This document shows positions 1 through 13,600 of a DNA stretch of 64,000 nucleotides, one piece after another. This stretch comes from Lagopus muta. Lineage: Eukaryota; Chordata; Aves; Galliformes; Phasianidae. Location of the stretch: contig NC_064436.1 in assembly GCF_023343835.1 (NCBI RefSeq), positions 54,721,883-54,785,882 of the forward strand, read 5' to 3'. Below the pieces are notes generated by a model that was not told the DNA's origin, did not search any database, and saw nothing but the letters and a program-made list of their open reading frames with translations. A program made the translations under genes and the position numbers. The stretch's first letter is position 1. Every line of letters starts with the position of its first letter.

Positions 1-150
1 AGGACTCCTAGGCCCTTCTCCTAAAAGCTCCTTTCCATTAGGTCAGCCCCTAACTTGTGCTGATGCATGCCATTATTCCTCCCCAAGTGTAGGACTCTGC
101 ATTTGCCCTTGACTGTGATCATGATTCTTGTCCCTCTCTTGTTCACAAGC
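1..150 (-). mobile_element. CR1 LINE fragment, cut by window edge
   Basis: The + strand reads as the reverse complement of the CR1 reverse-transcriptase region. The recognisable stretch runs from 'aggcccttctcc' through 'tattcctccccaagtg' and 'aggactctgcattt' to the 'catgattc' segment. The copy is therefore on the minus strand. It starts outside the window and fades by about position 150. It has several indels against the CR1 pattern I recall, so it is an old, non-coding copy. The subfamily is not determined. Confidence 0.7.
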
Positions 151-3100
151 AGCTATTTTAATAATTTTCAGTTATGGGTAGCAATCAACAAGGAAATGTC
201 CATGAGCTACAAGAGCCATCTCTCTGTGGGCTCTAGAATAGCCAACACATAGATCTTTCTTTTTTTCATCCTGTACTTCCATACAGAGTTTATTCTAGCA
301 ATTTCTGCTATCTTTATGCTTCCTTTCTTGAAGGCCCCATTAAAACCATCTGAAAACCTGTTGGCAGAAATGTTTTATCCAAAGGAGTATATACACCCCA
401 AAATTTATCCACAAAAATGTACCCAAACAGTTATCTCTTAAGTAATTCCATTGTCAATTTGTCTCTGCCCCTGAAATTTCTTTGGTGAGGGATCTGTCAC
501 ACAGTCAATGGAAATAAATACATCAAGGTCACAGGACTGATATTATATATGCAGGAATTGGTAACTGCTTCAGACGATGGAATAATGAAGTTTGTTAAGC
601 AGTTAGGAACCCCTGGAGGAAAAACTGTGTAAAATTCCTCAATAATTAGAGGTTGGCTTATTTTCCATCTGTTATAGCTCAGTGGAAAATAATTTTTTTT
701 TCTTTACTACCTTGGAGCCATATTCCAAGAGGTACCATTCACTTTGTTGCTATCAATACTCAACACTGAGTATTAGGTAAATTAAAGCATAGTAGTCAGT
801 TTACAAAACTGTAAATGTGAGAATCTTCATACTGTATCAGATTAACTTCCATGCTATGTGATGATGAGCATTAAGTTCAAGTTAAAGCCTGTTACCCTAC
901 TCCGTGCAAAACTCTGCCATGCGTTTTAGCAGGAGCAACTCAGATACAGAAGACAATATACAGTATTTGGGATCACTGAAATCAAAACTGGATGTGACGG
1001 GTTTTATAGTTTCATTCAAACAGTGATCACTTTTCCATAACTCTAGATAATATTTTAAAAAGCAATTAGTGATCAAAATAGAAATTAGCTAAGTTACGAG
1101 GTACGTGCATAAGGTATATAAGTGGTTTTCCAAGATTCTGCTCTGCTGGCATTTAAGCAAGCTTTTTCCTATCACACTAGGAACATGCTCCTATCCTCAA
1201 CCACTGAGTGAGACTCAGTTCTCTCACCAAGATAGTTCTTCATCTCTTTCCTATTCAGTGAAAATGGATTTATTGTTCATTTATGTAGCTGCCCAGACAC
1301 AATTAGCACTTTCATTTTCTTCATGTTGCTTAGTCACATCTAATCATTGTAAAAGGTAGAGAAAATCTTTTTGAAATATCATCAGATTTTCAAAAATGCA
1401 TCCTGACAATTTTAGTTGGCTGTATGGTGTATTTTGCAATCCCTGGTAATGAATTCTAACACTTATTGCCATACAAACCCCAGCTGCCTCTCATTCAGCT
1501 GATATATGCTCCCCATAAATGTCCTGCTGAATCTTTACTAAGAGAAGATTTAGTAAAGATTTTCAGAAGAGCTGAAGTTCTGCAGTATAGAAACAGGACA
1601 ACTGCTGCAACAGCTTATGACAGGCTGAGTGCTGCTCAGACTGGCTGCAGTAGAGTTCAGAGCAGGATGTAGAGAAGCTGTGAGCTGCAGGAACCCTGCA
1701 AAATGAATTGTCAACTGCTAATAGGTCAGCAGATACAGTAGAATCATAGCTGGATTCTGATAGATTCACTTTCTATAGAAGGAAGTTGAGGTAAGGTAGA
1801 GAAAAACTTCAAAGCTTGTGGGAAACAGGGCTTGGAGTTTCCCCAGGCTTTTAAAGAAATAACAAAAATAATGCTTTGGGCAGCAATTTAACCTAGATCA
1901 AGAGATGAAATTGTTACCTTACAAACCTTTATGGTTAGATCTGCTGCAGTTTGAACACTTTCTTATAGGAAGTTCTGCCACAGTAACCTGGGTGCGTGTT
2001 TATACATTTTCAGGGAGAACATGTGCTCTCAACCAAGATAAAACAGAAGCTGATGCTGAAGAACAAACCTTTAAAATGAGTGGAGTCACCCTGCTTTCAA
2101 ACTGTCTTCACCCTGTACTGAACTTTCCCCAAAATACGCATGAGAAAGGGATTTTAGTCCAAATTGTTATTGAACCTTTGTACCAAGGATATGTATAACT
2201 ACCTGCCCTGTATCCCAGTGATTCTCTAACAGCAACTACCATCTTAACTATTGAATACTTTAAATAGTTTAGGCTATACCATAGCAAAGCTATTGACTGG
2301 TTCAGGTAATTCTTCCAGGCTCAAATCTTACCCACAATGAACTTCACGATGAAGAGGCTGTTTCTTGGATAAACTTCTCCCTATAACCCAATTAAGCTTT
2401 TGAAATTGAACTTACTAATTAAGTAATAACTTTTCTGACTATGCATAATTTTGCATAATTTTGATTCTGCTTACACACAAATCTAAGTGAAAGAATAACA
2501 TGAAATTAAGTAGTAATTACACAGATTTACCTTTGATTTTGAATGGCTTTGATTTGAACTTGCACTGTGTCTCCGTGTATTTAAAATATAGAAAACTATC
2601 AACTTAATGTCATAGTTCAAATTCACTGGTACTTGTTAAAATATTCAACTGCTTAGACAGCATCATTGGCATGCTTTTTGGCAACGTTATAAAGTATAAA
2701 TAAGAGATAGAATGGGATATTTATCTCGCACCTAAGTATGAAGTTCAGTAAGATGTTTAATCAGTTCAGAGAAATGACTGTTTTTCATTAAGAAACTGAA
2801 GCTGAGGTGAAGTAGTCTGAAGAGAAATAAGATGACATAAAAAAAAATTAGAAAAATTCAGTGGGCTCAGGTGTGTTGTGTATTGAACTTGCTGCTAATA
2901 TATATTATATATAATACCTTGCTGTTAATATAGAAAATATGAGCATTTATAAATATATTTAAAGTTTCACCAGTTTACCAACAAGTGAAAAAATAAAAGT
3001 AGCTTACTGATTTATAGATGCTTCAATGTTCTGAAAATGGGAAATTCAAGCAGCTGGGTGATCAAGCAGTTTCTCTTGTAGCTAACACATTAAGAATTTT

Positions 3101-5848
3101 TTTTCCCCAAGCTAGTTTAATTGCCTTGTTAAAGAGATTGTTATGTTTTGTAGTAGCATCAAATCTCACAAATCCTGATGAGAGTTAATATATTCTTGTT
3201 TCTATGTCAGTCCTTAGAAATGACCTAGGAATAATAGGCTTACTGGGCTTTTTTTTGCTAAAGGGAAAGCCAAAATATGTGTGGAGAGGAGGCTAGAATG
3301 TTCCTCCCAGAGCACATTTGTCTTTAAGCCACTCCCCAGACCATCGTATCTCCAGCACAAGCAACTGCCAGCAGGCATTTTAATGCACCCCGATAGCAAG
3401 CTAGGTCATATAAGGTTGCCTGACTTACTGAGGTTATGCGGCAAGTGTCCTTGCCAACATATAGCAGCAGGGCTGCAGTGACTCTAAGGGTGCGTTCACC
3501 ATAGGTCCTTCAGAGCACGTGGAGCCAAGGGGAGTAGTGTAATATCGCCCACACTCCCTGCTTACTAACTCCCCACACCAGCTACAGCTCAAAATGGGAA
3601 GCCACTTCACTCCACTCCACTTGACTATGCTGTAGGCTGGAACTGTAGGAAGAGGTAGGAGAGGAAAATATTCAAGTCTCCCACTGACATATCAGGAGAG
3701 GGCTGGTGACGCTGACGTGTTTTGGCTTGGTTACAGTAAATAATAACTTCAATCACAGAGAAAGTAGAAAAGGCTCTATTAGCAGAGAAAAGTGAGGAGT
3801 TACATATTTTGATCGGGCATTCAAAGATCTCATCTTCCTGGAGCTGTAAGAAAGACTGCAAATATCTGCTTTTGTTAATGCATAGAGAGTAGATACTGGG
3901 AATCTGCCAGATAGCAGAGTAAAAGTATTCTTGGATCTTCTGCTAGGAATCTTTCTGAACTGAATGTTGTTTTATATTAGTGGGAATAAGGATTTCATTT
4001 TATGATAGAACTCGCTCTTTCTGAGATCTTAATTTACCAATCTAAGATTTACAACCAATTTAGCAAAATTTTATTTTTATCAGGTAATAGATTGGCAATG
4101 CTCAACAGATACCAGCTGACTCATATATCATTGGCTTTGTTAGTAATCTGAGAATGGAAAAATTTGAGAGCTCAAACTGGAGGACACGGAATCAAATGAG
4201 CTGTTTATTTGTGCCATGCTTAGGGTCCCTCTTAGTGAAAGAGAATGTCTGCAAAAGTGGGAACCTTGAATGTGAGAAAATGGCAGTTAAGGAAATAGGA
4301 CCTCAACAGATATCTATAATCGTATGGCTGAATTAATTAATTTGATGTTGCATGGCTGTTTTATACCAGTTAGAATCACTAACTAGGCTCTTGCAGAATA
4401 TTTTGTGCTTGCCACATTAAAAGATAAACAAGTTATGCTGAGGTATTTTTTTTCCTTAATAAGAATAATTCATGTCATTAAAGTTACTGTAGTCTTATTT
4501 CTTCTAGTTAGAATAAAATGTTAACTACTTTTTCCCTTTTAGAGTATGTGGCTATTAAATTCTATGCTTGGTGTTATATAATTGTTACTCCTATAAACTG
4601 AATGAAAATTTCAGTGTGTTTTACATTTCTGCAGTTTCTCAAAGTAAAATGTGACTTTCTCCTGTTGCAAACTGTAACAATTTATTCCCATAGCTGAGAC
4701 TACATAAACAGAATGTAAATGGTAAGGAATTAAATTTAGTTATTATACATTCCGTGAGTTTTCTGGAACCTCAAACCTGCACTGAACTATACACGTATTC
4801 TAAATATTCCCTAAGGAAGAGGATATGCTTAAGTTTCAAACATAGATCTTTTAAACCCTGCAAACATTTTGGACATACTCATAGTTTTTAATCACTACAT
4901 CTTCACGTTCACATATTTTTGATGTATTTTTGACCTATCTTGTCTGTTACTAACACAGCATTTTAACTGTTCACTGGGAAATGGTCTGAAAATACAGCCG
5001 TATATAGCATATGGCATTATATATAGCATATATAGCATTTATAGCATATAAAAATACAGGCTGTGTAATGGCTATATTTTAATGTTTAGTATGTTAACTC
5101 TTATACTTCCACTAAATAAATTCCCAGAGTACTTAACTGACTGATAAAGAGATTTTTCCATCAGCATGTAAATTTTGCCTCAAATCAAATATATTGCTTG
5201 CACCTAACTCTGCCAGGATTGCCTTTCATTCTCCATATTTCTGCTTACAGAGGATCATTTGTAATCTATTTTCAAAGTACATCTACCCCCAGACAACAGA
5301 GAGCTAGGAGAAGAGTATATCTCCTCCCCACACTTTCAGCCCTGGCTCTCAACCTTCAACCAAAAATGCAGGGAGAAAATAAGTTAATATTAGAACTCAA
5401 ATTTATTCTTCTGTGGCAGCAGCAATGTAAGTTTCAGAAGAATGTACAACAATTAAACTAAATAATTAGTAAAATTCATAATAGACAAGAAGGAGGGGAG
5501 AAAATAAACCTTTTAGCACACCCATCTAGTATTAGGGGTTCTGATTTTAATGAATTCTCCAGTAGATATCTTAATGTCCAGCTTTCCCAATCAGCTAGCT
5601 GAGGAACATCTTGTACAGCTCAATGTCTATTGTGAATTGTGCTTTCTGCATACCAAACTTGTGTTTTGGAGGGAGATCGATAAATTTCATGGACCTCAGT
5701 GCATACAAATTTCTTATACGATACAGAGAAGCCTAAGGAAGGGTTAGAGAGAGAGAAGAGGATCAGCCACTGCTCTGAGCATGAAAATTCCAGAAGGCAA
5801 CCACTTAAGTATCTAAATTAAACGTTCAATGTATGGTGATGTTTTATG
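151..5848. other. AT-rich intergenic sequence, no gene recognised
   Basis: No coding region, RNA gene or mobile element is recognised here. Open frames are all under 100 codons and look like chance frames. Small local structures are a perfect 12-bp inverted repeat at 1530-1561, AT-rich near-repeats around 2887-2945 (two 'cttgctg.taatata' copies), a doubled 'gcataatttt' near 2443-2463, and 'tatagcat' reiterations at about 4993-5050. The 3270-3620 interval is somewhat more GC-rich and could be an old repeat, but I cannot name it. Confidence 0.6.
1530..1561. repeat. Short perfect inverted repeat (12-bp arms)
   Basis: The arm aatctttactaa at 1530-1541 is followed by an 8-nt loop and its exact reverse complement at 1550-1561. 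The stem would be AT-rich and weak. No known element is attached to it. It could be a chance hairpin. Confidence 0.6.
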
Positions 5849-6323
5849 TAGTTTGCTCCAAAAGTAATGCCTCTTGTTTATTTCCAAGGAATCCACAACA
5901 GATACAAGGAGCGCAATCACTCTTTTTCTCTTGATACACAAAATTCCCACATACAAAACACTCTCTTTCACAAGAGTCTGATTATTACACTAAAAAATCT
6001 GCACCAGCAGAGGTGACCTGCTGTTGCTACTACTGAAATGCACCTCACTATGTTCACATCTGCTGTTTGGTCTCCGTAAGTGTTCAGGAACTCTTGATAA
6101 ATATTAGTGGGTGCCATTTCTTCTTCATGGAGGAATTCAGTGACACGCATTTGCTTCATTTGCACTTCCACATCAGATGCCAATTTGTCAGACTGCTTCT
6201 CTGCTGCCACCTGTCATGTGGCAATAACATATAATGGAATATTGGTTCTATTGCCATACCATCATCTGACATCATGGGCCAACATAATAAAATAGGAGGC
6301 ATTACTTTTGGAGCACCCTTGTA
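5849..6323 (-). mobile_element. Internally deleted mariner (Galluhop-like) with both TIRs
   Basis: The left end carries 'gctccaaaagtaatgcctc' (about 5855-5873). The right end carries its reverse complement 'gaggcattacttttggagc' (about 6296-6314). Each end is flanked by TA, the mariner target site. The outermost bases of the TIRs have diverged. The inside holds a transposase N-terminus on the minus strand, then a remnant of the C-terminus and the 3' untranslated part, all reading right to left. The element is about 475 bp, while full-length avian mariners of this type are about 1.2-1.3 kb, so most of the transposase is deleted. It cannot encode its own transposase, but with intact TIRs it could once have been mobilised in trans. 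Confidence 0.88.
6043..6210 (-). pseudogene. Mariner transposase N-terminal helix-turn-helix remnant
   Basis: On the minus strand about 56 codons read as the start of a mariner transposase. They show the pattern VQMKQ..VTEFLHEEEMAPTN, followed by Y..FLNTYGDQTADVN.VR, typical of the first DNA-binding helix-turn-helix that recognises the TIR. Right after this the frame runs into unrelated residues. In a different frame at about 5985-6020 it meets a short 'VTSAGADF'-like piece that matches the transposase C-terminus. The DDD catalytic core between them is missing. The two pieces are out of frame with each other, so no functional enzyme can be made. Confidence 0.82.
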
Positions 6324-9300
6324 AATAGCACTGCTGCTGGAACAGAAGAAACTAAAGCAAATGTGCACTATCTATAAACGTGTAACTCATAGCTTGAACT
6401 CTGTCAGTCACTCAAAACCAAGCTGCTGCTACAACTGAGCTTTTAGCAGTTATGATTTCTCTGCTTGTTTGTTTGTTTATTTGATTGATGGGGAGGTGTC
6501 AGTTGTTTTGTGTCCTTGGGTTATATATATTTTTTTGTTTTTAAAGCATCAAACAAATTATTTGTTATAAATTGATAGTAAATCATTTATTAATAATAGT
6601 TCATTAAGAGGCAAGAAAATTTGCTGTGCCCTGATCATTAATTTGGAGCATTAAAAGAGAAATGATTACAATATGCAGCAATGAATAAACATTAAATGTA
6701 GGAATACGAAGGTTTTGGAATGCTGTTGTATCATTCAGAAAAATTATACGAAATTATTGAAAGACGATTGACGTTTTACTTTTTAGAACTGAAAGACAAA
6801 AACAAAGAAACCCTGCACAGATGCATGAAGTACAGTTCTGCAAGTTATGTTATTGCAAACCAGTCAATTTTGGATTGAAATCTAGGTGCTGAAAGAACAT
6901 GAAACTGCTCTAGTTTAATTCAGTTAGCAGCCTCCACCACTTTCAGAAGCATTGGACAATTAAAATGAAGTGCTAAAAACATGCCATGTTTTAATAAAAC
7001 ATTTGTGGCATCAGGAAATATGAAGGACACGTCTAAATTGCTACTCACTTTGCTGACTTGTGTTTTGACTGACTCTGAAAGGTTGATGGCCACATATGGC
7101 AGAAGACACAAACAGGGAGACTTTGAACTTAATTTAGTCCTAGTGTCCTAAAAAAAAAAAAAGCCCACTGACTTGCCACCTCATCCTCAAAATGCCCTTC
7201 ATATAATAATTCAGTAGTTACAGCTGCTCCATTTAACTTTCACGAGCTGTTCTGCATTCAGAAACTACAACTGGAAGGTCTGTACCTCAAGGTGAAAAAT
7301 GCTGCAGCTTAATGACACAAGATTCTCATCTATGCTTAATGAATCTTTTGATTTCCTGCCTTTGGCACAGTTTCAGTAGAAAGCTCAGAAAAATCCCGTA
7401 GTCTGAGAGTTTGGGTGTTCTTCCAGGACAGAGGATACATGGTTTTAAATCTCTTCAGGCTGGATGGAAATGTGAGCTTCCTACTTCCTGATGATATGTT
7501 TCCAGTATTAGCCGACTCTTCAGATCTGCGGTTCAAAAGTAACTCGCTCTGCATTTAAAAAATTTGTTCTAATAATTTTGTAGGTTGTAGCATCTAGATC
7601 TGGGCTGGGTAGATGCACTTCTCTGCCACTTTGTGCCATGCAACAGAATGGCTTTTAGAATAATCTGGCCATTCGAAAGCAACTGCCTGCTTGTTGAATT
7701 TACGATCAGAGCTCTGTATTTTAGCCATGTGAGTATTTGCGGGTATCTAAAGGTAGCATCCTGTACTATTTGAAAACTAAAACATCTATGATAATCTGGT
7801 TTCATTACAATATAAATACATGTAGTTATATTGTTTTTAACAAAAAAGTGTGATAGCGTCACTTACAAAATACATGTAAATCATCAAATGGCATAAATCA
7901 AGGTTACTTGAATCACACAAATAACTCTTGTTAATCTGTCATTAAAACTAGTATTATGCTTCTTCAGAATTTTGATGGAAAATAAAACAAAGCCAATACA
8001 GGACAATTTTAATTCAGCATTCTTTTAGGCTTAGATGGTGGTTTTCATATGAAGCCAAACAAACATATTCCCAAAATTCAATATTCTCAATTTAATCTTA
8101 CAATGGTGTTCACATTCAACAGTTTTACTTAACTATGACTCTAATATTGTATAAATGTTAATAAAATTATATTCACTGTTGTCACTTTCCTATCAGTACC
8201 TGTTTTTCATCTTTATTTAGGTAATAGACAATTTTCACATCAGCTTGGATTCAGACAGTTAGTGTACATAGGAGAATTTTGCTATTCAAATCCCTGACCT
8301 TTACTTCTCTCCAAATACAGAATAGGGAAAGCATATTTTACTCTGTCTAAATGTTAAAATGCTAAGAAAGAGGCATTTCTGGCTCTGATACTGTCCGTAT
8401 GGCAAGTTTTCAGACTGTCTTCTGAGATGCTACCAGAAGAGACAAGAACTCTACCGGAAAATTGGTGTCTTTTGGTAAATTCAGACTACTTCTCCACAAC
8501 ATTTAGTATTTGCTGAATCCACAACTTCTGGTAGAAAAATCAATCTTGTTTTTTGCGGTTTCTAATCATGTAAATTTACTACTAAATCAGCCCTATGCTT
8601 AGTCATTTGGAAACATGTGCTACTTTTATAAAAAAAAAAAAAAATTCTACCGTGGTTTCATTCTTGTCTTCCCTACATGTATTTTTAAAAAATAGGTTTT
8701 AAAAAATTATTTCATAAAGTCTCCTCTATACGTCACCCAATGATTTTGCTTTTCAGAAGTTCCAACCTGTAACACTGGCAAACAAAGTTCATAATTCAGA
8801 AATCAGGTCTGTCCTATCACCAGTGGAATCTTTGAAAGCAAAACTAGAAAAAAGCTGCAGAAACAAACAGCTTCAGATTTTGGCTTTATGTCAAGAGCAT
8901 TAAAAAAGAGGAATGTGTTCCTTATAGTATCTTGCAAGTACATTGCTCCTTCCCTTAGGATATCTTATTTGTATACTGTTAAGCTTAAAGAAAAATAGAA
9001 GAACAAGATATAATTCAATAAGCCAATTTAAAAAATTAGGTCTTACAAGGATTGCCATGGGCTGTCATAAAATAAAACAAAACAAATGAAACTTACATCT
9101 TGGTAAACACATTTGAACTGTTCTGTGAAGTACGTGTCAACTTTATTCCAATTATCATGAAAATTCCAATTTTATGCACAAATCTGACAGAATATATGAT
9201 CACATACTATTTCTGACAGTTGTATGTTAGAGATGCAAAGATCAAAATAGATTTTTCAGCTCTGATAATTAGTTCAAATGTCCTGAATACGGTTATAAAT

Positions 9301-10450
9301 GATAATTTCACAATCCAATTATAAATATCCAAGAGAAAGAGGATCACATAACTGTCCACAGTATAAGGTATGGGAAGATACTCTCACTAAAAAAAGCAGC
9401 AATTCTACCTTTTCTCTCTTTTTATTCTATGCTATCTTTTACCTCTAACTTGCGTGTCTTCACAGCCAAATTTTTTGGGCTGTAAATCCAATTTACTACA
9501 GTCTGTATTTTATTGTGACTATATTTCTAAATATTACCCTCAGGACAGATTGGATGAATTATTTGCTCTTTAACCACAAGGAAAATCAAACCACAAACAT
9601 TTGACAGACAACTCCTTTCTTCCCTTCAGATACATTTAGACGAAACAGGAAAGTCCAATGGATTGTATTCTACAGAGAGCACAAAAATGTTTGTAAGGGT
9701 TTCTACTAAATTTAAACTCTAACAAATTATATCATTTTGAAAGAGGTAGAGAAAGGAAGGAAGGGAGAGAAAGACAGGGAAGGAGATTTACCTTTAATTC
9801 CATTTTTGTCTTTCTTACATTATAATGCAATTAGATTCATCAAGTTCACTACTAAACTTGAGAAGTATGTCTTTGTCTCGTACATCACCTAGGGAAATGG
9901 ATGGAAGGTACAAAGATGGCACAAAGGGTGTGCATCTGCTTTTGATAGTCAGTGATAGCTCACGACCATAGTATGTTAGATAGACATCTTGTTGGGAATA
10001 GATATGCAGCAGTTGTAGGCAGTTTCTGCTAGGATTATCAAAACCACCATACGTTTAAATATGTTACTGAACTTTCGAAAATTTCACAGCCAAATTATCT
10101 GAATCTTCAAAGATTTCTTAAAAACTTTGGAAAATGCAGCATATTATGGCACTTATGAGGATGCACTGGCAAGTGAAATTCTTGCTAAAGAGAATTAGTA
10201 CAATACTTCAAGCCTAAGATAAATTGCTGATTAATTTTAAAATCCTTAATAATTTAACTTTATTGACTTCAGGACTTGCCACTATAAAGACACATCTCTT
10301 TGTGCACTTTGGACTCCACTTTAATGCACTAGTTGGCCTATGTTTAAAAGCATATTGTTTCAGACTTTAGCTGTGTAATTTAGATAAAAAAGAAAAAAGA
10401 AAAAAAAAAAAGATGGATCTGGTCAAAGATGTCAGTCACTTTGAAGTTTA
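6324..10450. other. AT-rich intergenic sequence, no gene recognised
   Basis: I recognise no gene or mobile element. Two minus-strand open frames (7336-7554 and 7569-7862) lie back to back but show no familiar motif and are within chance length. The interval holds several A or T runs (7150-7161, 8628-8643), a purine-rich GA tract at about 9739-9788, and an A-rich stretch at about 10387-10412 just before the CR1 copy. Confidence 0.6.
9739..9788 (+). repeat. GA-rich purine tract
   Basis: The + strand is almost pure purine for about 50 nt (gaaaggaagg, aagggagaga and similar). This is low-complexity sequence with no function assigned. Confidence 0.6.
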
Positions 10451-10620
10451 CTCACCTACAGAATGAGTTGCCCACATTGGTTGTGGAGTCTCCCTCCTTG
10501 GCGATCTTCAAAAGCTGCCTCAACATGGTTCTGGGCAACCTCCCTAGATGCTTGAGTGGGGCCTTGAATCAGATGACTTCCAGAAGTCCTTTCTCGACAC
10601 TGCCGTTCTAAAATTTTGTG
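10451..10620 (+). mobile_element. CR1 LINE 3' end fragment
   Basis: The + strand matches the last part of a CR1 copy in sense orientation: 'ttgtggagtctccctccttgg', then 'gatcttcaaaagc.gcct', 'catggttctgggcaacct' and 'cagatgacttccag'. The terminal (ATTCTGTG) tail is degraded to 'ttctaaaattttgtg'. It is a strongly 5'-truncated, non-coding copy. The left boundary is approximate. Confidence 0.82.
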
Positions 10621-13600
10621 CAACAGAGGCTAGTGAAATCATTTTACCCAAAACTTTGTGTAATTTCTTTGGATTTTAAGACAAATACTACATAACACGA
10701 ATTATGTTAGTATTTGGCAATATACCAGGTCCTGGGATTGGGCCATGTTACTCAGAGTGTTCACATTGTCTGCATGCTCAAGAAATAGGTGCCATTCTTA
10801 ACATTAAACCACATATGAAAGAAACAGAGAGATTACAACTGAAAAATTTAGACCTAAACTCATTGATGGCAAGATGGATTTGATTTTGAGAAGTGAACAC
10901 CTAATACTCTGAGCTGTATGTAAATTCTCAGTGTTAAAGGTTTGAAGGTCAGGCTTTAAATTGCATTACTTTGCTTATCATCTACCCTTGAAGACTGTTA
11001 AAACTTCAATCTTGAAGTTTTCAGGACTTGACTAGACAAAGCTATTGTTGACCTGAACAAGAATGGATGATGGTCCTACTTGAAAACTGGGTTAGAGGCT
11101 TCTTCTGGCTAACATCCCAGGGTTCATAAAAATATACTAACTAGTATATTTTTATGCAGAATTCACAGGGTAAACTCTTGTCACCACTGAATTAAATGGG
11201 AATTATTTCCATGATTAAACAAGGACAATATTTCATTCTTAGAAAAAAAAAAAAAAAGATCTACTACTGTTATGCTGGACTTTCCAAATATCTAAAATAA
11301 ATGTATTTGTTTTTATATTTGGTTGTCCTGGCTTTGAGTTGGAGTTATGCTGTATGAATTGTTTATGCTGATGAAAAAAAACTAAATACCTAACAAAATA
11401 TAAAAGGATAAGATACCAAAGTTATTTTTGATTATTTAAATTGATAATTCCATTTTCACTCCATTGGACTTAATTAACCGTCTATTTAATCTTCCACAAA
11501 CTTCATACTGATAGTGGGCAAATTAAATCCTAATATGCCAGCATAAAACCCCCGTAGTTAACTCAAGTACAAAGTCTGCTAGTAGTAATAGGTATTGGAT
11601 TAGCTCTGATTTTCTGTGTCCCTTCATTAGTAAAAGGATATGACTATCACTGCAGCTGATAAAGCATTCTAATTGATTTTTAGCATTCATTTTTGGCAGA
11701 GTCACTCCTTTTTTCATTAAACAAATTGATGTGAAATTAAATCATGTCCTGTGGAGAAACAGGGATGAATCAACAGTATTGATATTTTACGCAAAACTTG
11801 AAGCTAAGGATTTTGATAGTATGAAAAATATGTTTGGTAATGTTAGAGCAGGTAGTGTGGGCAATGAGAACGTTAAAATCAAAAGGCTATAAAGATCACT
11901 GTGAAAAAAAGTGTATACTTGCAGGATATTTTAGAAATTTCTCTTAAATGGATATTTATCTTATATTATAAAGTAATTGTACAGATATGCTGATTTTCCA
12001 CAATGTAGACACAAACACACATTTCTAGGCTAGACAGTAGCAGCCAATACTGCACAATTACCACAAAATTTTATTCTAAAAAAACTCTGCAATTAATCCA
12101 ATAGTTCACAGCTACATATCTGTGGCTTTCTGTCAGATGGCACTATAAAATGATAGTGCAGATACGCATACACAGTTAAATACTTGTATGTATGTCCTGG
12201 GCAGATTTGAGATACAACAGGGTATCATGTGCAGGAAGAAACTGGAAGGGTACATGCAGATTTAGATAACCATGTCTGTGCCTTCTACTTACATCTAAGA
12301 GAGGGCAATGTTCAGTATTCATCCATGGCAACAAAATGGGACAGTTATAGTCCAGACAACCCGTTATTCAGATGGCTCTGGAAAACTGTGGTATGTATCT
12401 GGGTAGACTGTTGAGTGCATGGATGGGGAACATGGTCTGGGAGAAGCTGAGGTGACCTACAACTTCAGTTGTTGTGACTTGTGGCTACTTTCATATTATC
12501 TAATAATAAAACCAAGAATATGACAAGCTGTGTGTGGTTTGTGGCCCTCAAAGTTATTTGAAAAGCCTCTCTGAAAAAAGACAGCCAAGAGTGTACGGAA
12601 TTACTTTGTATTATATCCTGCACAGAGGTGGAGCATGAGTCAGCATGCACCCCTTGTTTGCAATCTTTTGAATGGTGCCCTCTGTTTCATACATTATAAT
12701 TATAAAGCAGCTTCAAAAAGAAAAGATTTAATTATGGAACTAGATAATAGAGCTGAAAAGAGCAATCACATAATTCGACCTTAAAATAGTTTATAAGGAA
12801 GCAGTTAGTACTGTATAGTAAGGCATTTATAAGATTATTTGGCAAAGTAATTGAACCTTATAGAGGATTCCCTGACACAAATGTCAAATGCTTTTGTTCT
12901 AGCTCGAAAAGTTATATAAGCTGAGTGCTCTGTGGCAGGCTGAGCCTGGCCAACATCCAAGCACCCACACAGCCTCTTGTTCATTCTCTTCTCCTGTGGC
13001 ATGGAGACAAGGTAGAAGGAAGCTGAGAAAATGTACAGATTGAAATAATGACAGTTTACAGTTCAGTAAGTGAACCAAAGCCACATGTTCAAGCAAAGCT
13101 AAATACGGAATTTAATGGCTATTTCCTAGCCACTTGGAAAGCGAAGTCTAAGCACAATTAGCAGTTACTTGGGAAAACAAATGCCATAACCACAAACATC
13201 CATCTTTGTTTTTTTCCCTGAGTTTTTACTGCAGAGCACAGTGTCCTACAGTGTGAAATATTGCTGTAGTTTATCTTGGTCAGCTGCCCCAGATATATCC
13301 CCTCCCAGCTTCTTAACCACCACTAGCTGTGGGCACATGTGCAAGGTGAAAAAGAGAAAACCACCAGTCCATGTAAGATCTAATTAGCAATAGTCAGAAC
13401 ACCAGTATGTTACCAATACTGTTTTATCTACAAATGTAAAACATAGCATCACACAGCTGCTCAGAAGAAAATTAACTCCATCCCAGCAACCAGTATGTTA
13501 CCCAAATGAAAAGACAGAAGAGATTTCTCTCAGAAAATTGTGGCAAGAAGCTAGACTTGATTGAAGAGGAGGGGGAGCTTACAGGTAGGAAATACTGTGT

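Noticed and set aside
7336-7862. Two back-to-back minus-strand open frames (72 and 97 codons)
   Set aside because: Neither translation shows a motif or family I recognise, the frames differ, and the lengths are within chance for 64 kb. There is no splice or promoter context.
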